Assembly: GCA_013824905.1 (NCBI GenBank)
Contig: PNOO01000174.1
Location: 1-5,399 of the forward strand
Length of the DNA: 5,399 bases
Origin: Syntrophus sp. (in: bacteria)
Lineage (GTDB): Bacteria; Desulfobacterota; Syntrophia; Syntrophales; UBA5619
Reading direction: 5' to 3'
Position 1 is the first letter of the stretch. Each line of letters opens with the position of its first letter. The position numbers and the translations under genes are program-made. This document shows, in pieces, positions 1 through 4,695 of the stretch. The notes under the pieces are model-generated. The model saw only the letters and a program-made list of their open reading frames with translations. It was not told where the DNA came from and did no database searches.

Positions 1-834
1 ACCCGGACCTGCCGGGTATTGGCCGTAATCGACGACGCCGCTGATCGGCCCGGTCCCCGCCTTATAGATCCCGCCGAGAGCCTTCTCGGCGACCGTCGTG
101 ACCCCTCCGTCTTCGTTTCCCGGCGAGATCAGGGCGGAGCGGTGTTTGAACTCCGCACTCGCTGTGGCGGCGGAGAGCCTCTTTTCCATGTTGCCGATCG
201 TCGTCAGGATTGCTCCGGCCACCTGCGGGGTATTGCCCCTGCCGGCGAGGATTTGTTCCGCCCCGATCAATTCTGTTACTTCTGTGAAGATTGTCCGGCC
301 GCCGGCTTCGACGACCCTGTCGGTGACCCATCCCAGCGCCGGGTTTGCGGCGAGTCCCGAGGTGGCGTCGGTTCCTCCGCACTTTAGGCCTAATGAGAAG
401 TCGGACAGGGGAAAAGTCTCTTTAGGCTGACGGGAGGCCTCCTCCACGAGACGGCCGGCGAAGACGACCCCCTTCTCGATAGCCTTCAGGGTGTCTCCCT
501 CCTCCTGGATCACCAGCATCTCGACCGGCTTTCCCGCGGCGGCGATGCTGTCTGCGAGCTCCCGGGCGCGAAGACGCTCACAGCCGAGTCCCACGACGAC
601 GACCCCGTAAAAGTTGGGGTGCCTTCCCAGCCCTTTCAGGCCGCGGGCGGTCAGTTCCAGATCCAGGCCGACCTGGCTGCAGCCGACCGGATGACAAAAT
701 GCGATCGCCCCGGCGATGTGTTCGGCGATCCGCCTGGCCACCGTGTTGGCGCAAAAGACTGAGGGAATGACGGCGACCGCGTTCCGGACGCCCGGCAGCC
801 CCTGAGGTCTTCGATATCCGTGAAAGGTCTTCAT
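1..834 (-). CDS. UxaA-family dehydratase/lyase, large (catalytic) subunit, 3' end cut off by window edge
   Basis: The minus strand reads open for 278 codons from ATG at 834 to the left edge with no stop, so the C-terminal part lies outside. The protein matches the C-terminal catalytic domain of the UxaA family: altronate dehydratase, galactarate dehydratase GarD and sulfolactate sulfo-lyase SuyB. Visible hallmarks are HPVGCSQVGLDLE (48-60), a T-R-x-L-x-G-x-x-x-HPN block (62-74), VGLGCE (81-86), LKCGGTDATSGLAANPALG (150-168), and near the edge SPGNEDGGVTTVAEKALGG followed by VDYGQYP. Cys52, Cys85 and Cys152 sit in conserved blocks and may serve metal or substrate binding (inference). Family members act in the cytoplasm on sugar acids or sulfonates; which substrate is used here cannot be told. 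The full-length family subunit is roughly 380-400 residues, so about a quarter is missing. It follows the small SAF subunit by 12 bases in the same frame, which indicates one operon. Confidence 0.93.
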   Translation of the reverse strand, partial: MKTFHGYRRPQGLPGVRNAVAVIPSVFCANTVARRIAEHIAGAIAFCHPVGCSQVGLDLELTARGLKGLGRHPNFYGVVVVGLGCERLRARELADSIAAAGKPVEMLVIQEEGDTLKAIEKGVVFAGRLVEEASRQPKETFPLSDFSLGLKCGGTDATSGLAANPALGWVTDRVVEAGGRTIFTEVTELIGAEQILAGRGNTPQVAGAILTTIGNMEKRLSAATASAEFKHRSALISPGNEDGGVTTVAEKALGGIYKAGTGPISGVVDYGQYPAGPG

Positions 835-846
835 TAATTGAACCCG

Positions 847-1134
847 CTACTCCTGATTTTCATGACCGCGCCGGCAATAGACGTTGTGCAGATGGATCCA
901 GTCGCCGGCTTCGATTGCCGTCTGGGCTCTGCCGATCTCCTCGCCGTACTTGATGATCGGCTGATCGACGGCAAGACTCACGAGGGCGATCTTGTGACCC
1001 AATGCGATCGCATACCGGGCGTTCAGACTGTGCACCCCCGTTTCGGAGCGTACCTCCACCGTTTCTCCCTTTTTGACATCGGCTAAAAGGACTGCACAAT
1101 TGTCGCGGGTGTTGATTTTTAATGCCTTAGCCAT
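847..1134 (-). CDS. UxaA-family dehydratase/lyase, small subunit (SAF domain)
   Basis: A 95-residue protein that is essentially one SAF domain, the N-terminal module of altronate dehydratase and the counterpart of the small subunit SuyA of sulfolactate sulfo-lyase. It starts MAKALKINTRDN, has an LADVKKGETVEV segment, then ALGHKIALVSLA (residues 44-55), and ends in the signature GDWIHLHNVYCRR. The G-x-x-x-H-x-HN block near the end is the best family marker. The start at 1134 is preferred because AGGAG lies ten bases upstream and because the family domain begins about there. The frame stays open upstream, with an ATG at 1287 that would add 51 residues I do not recognise. The small subunit is thought to work as a complex with the large one encoded just downstream. 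Substrate is not determinable from sequence alone. Confidence 0.9.
   Translation of the reverse strand: MAKALKINTRDNCAVLLADVKKGETVEVRSETGVHSLNARYAIALGHKIALVSLAVDQPIIKYGEEIGRAQTAIEAGDWIHLHNVYCRRGHENQE
850..854 (-). promoter_or_regulatory. Ribosome binding site of the UxaA large subunit, unusually far from the start
   Basis: The minus strand carries AGGAG that overlaps the TAG stop of the small subunit by position (G at 850 is next to the stop at 849-847). It lies 15 bases upstream of the ATG at 834, longer than the usual 5-10. No other ATG, GTG or TTG lies between the stop and 834, so 834 remains the best start. The overlap suggests translational coupling of the two subunits. Confidence 0.5.
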
Positions 1135-1144
1135 GCTCTTATGA

Positions 1145-1149
1145 CTCCT
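1145..1149 (-). promoter_or_regulatory. Ribosome binding site deciding the SAF subunit start
   Basis: AGGAG on the minus strand with a ten-base spacer to ATG 1134. Its presence is the main reason for choosing this start over the in-frame ATG at 1287. Confidence 0.65.
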
Positions 1150-1228
1150 ATCCCCCTTTGCCTGGGCATCAATATTCATCCTCTTCATCGCTTCTTTTCC
1201 AGCCCTTTCGAATCCGAAAAAGTAAGCA

Positions 1229-1257
1229 TTCCTATCCGAGCCCTGCTCCGTTGTCAA
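1229..1257 (-). promoter_or_regulatory. Candidate sigma70-type promoter for the UxaA operon
   Basis: On the minus strand a perfect -35 TTGACA lies at 1257-1252. A 17-base spacer is followed by TAGGAA at 1234-1229, a weak -10 (three of six consensus positions). It would give a leader of roughly 90 bases before ATG 1134. If real, it lies inside the longer in-frame extension that begins at 1287 and argues against that extension. The -10 is poor, so this is a tentative call. Confidence 0.35.
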
Positions 1258-1311
1258 GACCTTTCCCTCCAGATCCAGATAGGTCATCCGGACCTGTGAG
1301 AAAGAAGCCCG

Positions 1312-1477
1312 GTTGATGTAGCGCTTGATATTCCAAGACCCGGAAAACCGACATGATAATGCGTTTGTGGAGTCATTTATTGCCAGCTTGCGTGACGAGT
1401 GCCTGAATACGAAATGGTTTTTGTTTTTGGATGATGCTCGTGATAAGATGGATCAGTTTTTTCGGAACCCTCAATAG
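1312..1477 (+). pseudogene. Remnant of an IS3-family transposase (OrfB, C-terminal end of the integrase core)
   Basis: In one plus-strand frame 1312-1353 reads VDVALDIPRPGKPT. After one extra base (T at 1354) the frame resumes at 1355 as DNAFVESFIASLRDECLNT and continues KWFLFLDDARDKMDQF to a TAG at 1475-1477. Together these reproduce the very characteristic IS3 OrfB block RPGKPTDNAFVESF...R.ECLN..WF.SL.DA. The Glu in AFVESF is the last acidic residue of the DDE catalytic triad. The rest of the transposase, including the two Asp residues, is absent, and no terminal inverted repeats were recognised. The copy is frameshifted and N-terminally deleted, so it cannot be active. It marks an old insertion next to the phosphofructokinase promoter region. 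The left boundary is approximate. Confidence 0.85.
1421..1449 (+). promoter_or_regulatory. Weak candidate promoter for phosphofructokinase inside the transposase remnant
   Basis: TTGTTT (1421-1426), a 17-base spacer, then TAAGAT (1444-1449) is the best sigma70-like pairing upstream of 1521. It matches only three of six and four of six consensus positions. If used, the IS3 fossil supplies the promoter. Confidence 0.2.
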
Positions 1478-1508
1478 TAACAGCTGATCACCAGACATCA
1501 GGCCAAGA

Positions 1509-1515
1509 AAGGGGG
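1509..1515 (+). promoter_or_regulatory. Ribosome binding site of phosphofructokinase
   Basis: AAGGGGG lies five bases ahead of ATG 1521. The next in-frame ATG (1533, residue 5) has no purine-rich site at proper spacing, so 1521 is the chosen start. Confidence 0.6.
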
Positions 1516-1520
1516 AAGAC

Positions 1521-2726
1521 ATGACCAACGTGATGAGAAAGAAAGGGACGATCGGGATCCTGACAGGCGGAGGGGATGTTCCCGGCCTGAATCCGGCCAT
1601 CCGGGCCGTCACGATCCGGGCGATCCGCGAGGGATTTCAGGTAATCGGGATTCGCCGCGGATGGAAAGGCCTTGTTTCATGCATTCGCGACAAGAAGCTG
1701 CCTCAGGAAGAATGTTATCAGGTCCTCACGGAGGAAACAGTGAACCGTGTGGGCCGGACGGGGGGGACCTTTCTCCATACCTCCCGCACCCGCCCGAGTC
1801 ATATCCCGAAAGATGAAGTCCCTGAACATCTACAGGATCTCTACACCGAAAAGACGAATGACCTCACGGAAGAGGTCATGAAAAATCTTGATTTCATGGG
1901 GATCGACTATCTGGTTCCCATCGGCGGCGACGATACCCTCAGTTACGGGGTCCACTTGGCGAAACGGGGGCTAAAGGTTATCGCCATACCCAAGACCATG
2001 GATAATGATGTTCCCGGGACGGATTACTGCATCGGCTTCAGCACCTGCATCACCAGGACGATTGAAATGACCCACAGCCTGCGGACGACTGCCGGTTCCC
2101 ACGAGCGGATCCTGGTTATCGAGGTTTTCGGTAGGTATGCCGGATTTACTGCCCTCCTTCCCACTATGGCGGGGGCCGCCAACCGCTGTGCCATCCCGGA
2201 GTGTCGGTTCAGCATCAATGCCCTGACCGAACTTTTGGTACGGGACCGTTTTACCAATCCCAGCCGGTATTCGGTCGCCTTGGTCTCTGAGGGAGCCATG
2301 TTCAAGGAAGGAGAGATGATCTTTGAAAAACAGGAGGCTGACCAGTATGGCCACAAGAAGTTGGGCGGCATCGGAGACCGTGTTTCGGAACAGATCCACG
2401 AATTATCTGCTATGTTCAACGGGGGTAGGAAGATCAATGTGATCAACCAGCGGTTGGGATACCTCGTCAGGTGCGGGAATCCGGATGCCATCGATTCAAT
2501 CGTCCCCATGGCCTTCGGGAATCTCGCCCTGAATCTGATCTTGAATCATTCGCAAGGGAGGCTGGTCAGCCTGCGGAGCGGCCGATATGATGATGTGCCC
2601 ATAGACGTAGTAACCAGCATGAAGAAGGTAGTGGATATCGAGAAGTACTATAATTGCGAGAGATTACGCCCCTACTACGAGAGCTTCGAATCGAAACCCT
2701 TGTTCATCATGACGAGTGATTACTGA
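1521..2726 (+). CDS. pfp: 6-phosphofructokinase, probably pyrophosphate-dependent (PfkA superfamily)
   Basis: A 401-residue cytoplasmic enzyme that phosphorylates fructose 6-phosphate to fructose 1,6-bisphosphate. The family is clear from GGGDVPGLNPAIR (16-28, phosphoryl-donor loop), PIGGDDT (133-139), PKTMDNDVPGTDYCIGF (157-173) with catalytic Asp161, EVFGRYAG (201-208, substrate-binding Arg205), SEG (256-258) and LGYLVRCGNPDAIDS (312-326). Two residues set the donor in this family. Asp138 stands where ATP enzymes have Gly (E. coli PfkA Gly104), and Lys158 stands where E. coli has Gly124. That GGDD plus PKT combination is the established signature of PPi-dependent enzymes, whose reaction is reversible and serves glycolysis and gluconeogenesis. 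The position of E. coli His249 is Tyr314. At 401 residues it is longer than the ~320 of E. coli PfkA, in line with longer PFK clades. It stands alone on the plus strand, convergent with the CBS-ACT gene. Specificity is inferred, while the family is certain. Confidence 0.95.
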   Translation: MTNVMRKKGTIGILTGGGDVPGLNPAIRAVTIRAIREGFQVIGIRRGWKGLVSCIRDKKLPQEECYQVLTEETVNRVGRTGGTFLHTSRTRPSHIPKDEVPEHLQDLYTEKTNDLTEEVMKNLDFMGIDYLVPIGGDDTLSYGVHLAKRGLKVIAIPKTMDNDVPGTDYCIGFSTCITRTIEMTHSLRTTAGSHERILVIEVFGRYAGFTALLPTMAGAANRCAIPECRFSINALTELLVRDRFTNPSRYSVALVSEGAMFKEGEMIFEKQEADQYGHKKLGGIGDRVSEQIHELSAMFNGGRKINVINQRLGYLVRCGNPDAIDSIVPMAFGNLALNLILNHSQGRLVSLRSGRYDDVPIDVVTSMKKVVDIEKYYNCERLRPYYESFESKPLFIMTSDY

Positions 2727-2892
2727 TGCGGCGTCTATCCAATTTGCCGGCCATGATACAGGTATCTTTACGTTTTCAAATTCTGACTATCTCGTGATAC
2801 CCCCATGTTTTCGGGCTCTTCTGAAAATAAATCAAGCCCCGGCCATAAAAAAGATGACGCCTGGGGTAGGATCATTCTCTGATTATCGGTGG

Positions 2893-2902
2893 CCCCCCCC
2901 CC
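2893..2902. repeat. C10 homopolymer in the convergent spacer
   Basis: Ten consecutive C between GG and GG, in the non-coding spacer between phosphofructokinase and the CBS-ACT gene. Such tracts are prone to slippage, but here it lies outside any supported gene. The 2727-2963 spacer otherwise shows no recognisable gene. Confidence 0.8.
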
Positions 2903-2936
2903 GGACCGACGGGCGAGCATGTTGGCTGAAAGGCTA

Positions 2937-2953
2937 ATCGACTTTCCGTCGAT
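2937..2953 (-). terminator. Small hairpin just after the CBS-ACT gene, possible weak terminator
   Basis: On the minus strand ATCGAC-GGAAA-GTCGAT forms a perfect six-base-pair stem with a five-base loop, beginning ten bases past the TAG at 2966-2964. No T-run follows, so intrinsic termination would be weak. It may be a mere RNA-stabilising stem or chance. Confidence 0.3.
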
Positions 2954-2963
2954 CAGGGAGAGA

Positions 2964-3605
2964 CTACCGCTCCCGCAACTCGACCTCCAACCCCCTGGAA
3001 CGCATCCGCTCCAACAATTTCGTGGCGTCCTCGGTGTTGACGTGGAGGATGAATTCCCGCTTTCCGCCCCTACGGCTGCTCATGTAGGCGGCGTTGAGAA
3101 CCTCCAACTCCAGGTCCATCGCACACTGGAGGGCCTGGGTGATCTGGGAGAGGTTGGAGCATTGACGCACGATCAGCCGCGATCCCCTCTCTCCGATCCC
3201 CAAGATGGGGTTGAGGAGGAGATAAAAGAAATCGTTGGTAGTGAGGATCCCCACAATCTGACCGTTCTCCACCACCGGCAGGCAGCCCACCCGCTTCTCC
3301 TGGGCTAGGCGCACGGCGTTTTCGACCGTCATTTCCGGACTGACGAAGGTCACTTCCTTATTCATGATCTCCGCCACGGTCAGCTTGGCGAAAAGATAAT
3401 GCATCTCATGGAGGCTCAAGCTCGTCGCCATTGAGGGCGAGGAGCGGAGTACACGGTCCTTGGTGACGATCCCCAGAAGCTTCCCTCCGTCGACCACTGG
3501 AAGCCGTTCGATCTTCCGCTCCTTCATGATCTTGGCCGCCTCCAGGACCGACATGGTACTGGGGATGGTCAACACCGGGCTCGTCATGATGTGCCTTACG
3601 CGCAT
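2964..3605 (-). CDS. CBS-CBS-ACT domain protein (AcuB-like ligand-sensing regulator)
   Basis: A 213-residue soluble protein with two CBS domains followed by an ACT-like domain. CBS1 covers about residues 1-55 (MTSPVLTIPSTMSVLEAAKIM, then ERLPVVDGGKLLGIVTKDRVL). CBS2 covers about 75-130 (VAEIMNKEVTFVSPEMTVENA, then VGCLPVVENGQIVGILTTNDFF). The tail from about 138 (GERGSRLIVRQCSN to the end) has the shape of an ACT domain, as in Bacillus AcuB. Paired CBS domains typically bind adenosine nucleotides such as AMP, ATP or SAM, and ACT domains bind small ligands such as amino acids. The target is unknown and no enzyme or channel domain is attached. Start 3605 is supported by AGGAGG five bases upstream. 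It has its own strong-looking promoter, and the hydrolase gene upstream ends 139 bases before the start on the same strand. Confidence 0.93.
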   Translation of the reverse strand: MRVRHIMTSPVLTIPSTMSVLEAAKIMKERKIERLPVVDGGKLLGIVTKDRVLRSSPSMATSLSLHEMHYLFAKLTVAEIMNKEVTFVSPEMTVENAVRLAQEKRVGCLPVVENGQIVGILTTNDFFYLLLNPILGIGERGSRLIVRQCSNLSQITQALQCAMDLELEVLNAAYMSSRRGGKREFILHVNTEDATKLLERMRSRGLEVELRER

Positions 3606-3610
3606 GGGGT

Positions 3611-3616
3611 CCTCCT
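3611..3616 (-). promoter_or_regulatory. Strong ribosome binding site of the CBS-ACT gene
   Basis: AGGAGG on the minus strand, a full Shine-Dalgarno core, five bases from ATG 3605. It fixes the start codon. Confidence 0.75.
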
Positions 3617-3693
3617 GCCGTCCGATTATGGGTGTTCGATCCGATAAGAACTTGCTTCCTTATGATTGATACGGCATCGCTTTTTACGACAGA

Positions 3694-3722
3694 AGTATAT
3701 GAAGAAGGATATTGTCTGTCAA
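3694..3722 (-). promoter_or_regulatory. Near-consensus sigma70 promoter of the CBS-ACT gene
   Basis: On the minus strand TTGACA (3722-3717), a 17-base spacer, then TATACT (3699-3694): six of six and five of six consensus positions at ideal spacing. Transcription would begin near 3687, leaving a leader of about 80 bases. It sits only 22 bases past the stop of the upstream hydrolase gene. Confidence 0.75.
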
Positions 3723-3744
3723 GAGGAGTTTGCCGCACGCAGTT

Positions 3745-4599
3745 CTATCTCAGGTGCTTCTCGAAAAAACTCCTTACCTGGATGATTGCATCTGCCTCGG
3801 CTACGGGATTGTATTGTAGATGGTGCATCCCTTTTGAACCGCGGACTTTGTGATTCGCCCCCACAGTATCAAAGCCGTGGTATGCCCCGGGATAGATCTT
3901 CAATATAACTTCAGGGGATGTTTTCCCCTTCGGCATCATGGTGACGCATTGAGCGGCAGGCGTCCAATCGTCGGCTTCCCCGATCAGGATCAGCAGTGGC
4001 GCACTCATTCCGGACAATGACCTTCTGCAGGCCGGATAGAAGGCTACGGCGGCTTGAAACGGCATTTTTCGATCTTGGTAAAGGGCCTGGAGGGTCGTAT
4101 GGCCGCCGTGAGACCATCCCATAACAGCAATTTTCTTAACGTCGACAAACGGAAGCCCGGCCAGGTATTGTAGCGCATCATAGGCATCCGTGACCCGCTG
4201 CTGAAAAATGTCGATGGAATCCTTCCCGGTATAGGTGCAGACGTTCGATAAGCCGCGAGGTCCGAAACTGTCCACCTGAAAAGTCACATACCCCCAATCG
4301 GACAGTCTCTCCGCCCACCGATGGTCCCTCTTGGGCTGTATGCCTCCACAACCGTGGAGCAGGACGACAGCGGGAAAAGGCCCGTCTCCCGCCGGCTTTT
4401 GAAGCCTGCCTGCCAATGTCAGCGGGTCTGCGAAGATATTGGCGGACGTACCTTTAAACGAGACCCTGTTCGGGTCTGCGGGTTTGTTTCCTTTCATCGG
4501 GATGGGGGGGGCATGTGCGCAAGATATAAACAGGCAGGCGGCATATAAGGACAACATCAGGCGGAAAAACGGGGTGCACCCCGGCCGGATCGATTTCAT
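3745..4599 (-). CDS. Dienelactone hydrolase family alpha/beta hydrolase, probably exported or a lipoprotein
   Basis: With the start at ATG 4599 the protein has 284 residues. The N-terminus has basic residues (Lys2, Arg5, Arg13), a hydrophobic run LMLSLYAACLFIS and Cys27. This resembles a lipoprotein signal with an imperfect lipobox (FISC), or a Sec signal cut after CAHA. The hydrolase body shows VVLLHGCGG (oxyanion region, His82), GWSHGG with nucleophile Ser163, GEADDWTP with catalytic Asp at 210 or 211, and YHGFD with His241. Classic dienelactone hydrolase uses Cys as nucleophile, and this branch has Ser. Family members hydrolyse esters or lactones, and the natural substrate is unknown. The frame runs upstream to a TTG at 4671, but that TTG is part of a TTGACA promoter box and has no ribosome site, so the shorter form is preferred. 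The ribosome site for 4599 is itself weak (GGA about nine bases upstream). Confidence 0.88.
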   Translation of the reverse strand: MKSIRPGCTPFFRLMLSLYAACLFISCAHAPPIPMKGNKPADPNRVSFKGTSANIFADPLTLAGRLQKPAGDGPFPAVVLLHGCGGIQPKRDHRWAERLSDWGYVTFQVDSFGPRGLSNVCTYTGKDSIDIFQQRVTDAYDALQYLAGLPFVDVKKIAVMGWSHGGHTTLQALYQDRKMPFQAAVAFYPACRRSLSGMSAPLLILIGEADDWTPAAQCVTMMPKGKTSPEVILKIYPGAYHGFDTVGANHKVRGSKGMHHLQYNPVAEADAIIQVRSFFEKHLR

Positions 4600-4642
4600 G
4601 GCAATGGTCCGTTTTGATAAGAATTGCCTCTTTCGTGGATGA

Positions 4643-4671
4643 GGGATAGGTAATATGAATTTGTCTGTCAA
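4643..4671 (-). promoter_or_regulatory. Candidate sigma70 promoter of the hydrolase gene
   Basis: On the minus strand a perfect TTGACA (4671-4666), a 17-base spacer, then TATCCC (4648-4643), of which the first three bases match the -10 consensus. Initiation near 4636 would give a short leader of about 37 bases to ATG 4599. The TTGACAGACAA core is identical to that of the CBS-ACT promoter. Confidence 0.5.
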
Positions 4672-4695
4672 TAAAAACCGATCCCACCCTGCTAA

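Larger units (their letters stand above)
1135..1520. other. Divergent gene-free stretch between the UxaA operon and phosphofructokinase
   Basis: This 386-base region separates two divergently transcribed genes. On the minus side (1135-1287) the frame of the SAF subunit is open and could be a leader, an N-terminal extension or the remnant of a lost gene; I do not recognise its residues. On the plus side (about 1312-1477) lies an IS3-type transposase fossil. The last ~40 bases hold the ribosome binding site of the phosphofructokinase. No RNA gene or riboswitch fold was recognised. Confidence 0.6.

Noticed and set aside
19..430. Plus- and minus-strand reading frames of about 110-120 codons inside the UxaA large subunit
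   Set aside because: They overlap a minus-strand frame with clear UxaA family motifs over its whole length; their residues are Arg/Gly/Pro-rich shadows with no recognisable motif.
1971..2509. Minus-strand frames of 142 and 161 codons inside phosphofructokinase
   Set aside because: They are antisense to the catalytic core of a certain phosphofructokinase and show no family features.
2820..2870. CCCCGG...CCTGGGG near-palindrome considered as a phosphofructokinase terminator
   Set aside because: Pairing needs a bulge, the loop is long, and no T-run follows.
2716..2937. Plus-strand 73-codon frame overlapping the end of phosphofructokinase
   Set aside because: It has a GTG start with no ribosome site, low-complexity proline-rich end across the C10 tract, and no recognisable domain.
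2889..3308. Plus-strand 139-codon frame opposite the CBS-ACT gene
   Set aside because: The opposite strand encodes a well-supported CBS-ACT protein with a good promoter and ribosome site; this frame is its antisense shadow.
4600..4671. TTG start at 4671 for the hydrolase, adding 24 residues
   Set aside because: The TTG is the -35 box of a promoter, has no ribosome site, and the signal sequence begins naturally at ATG 4599.
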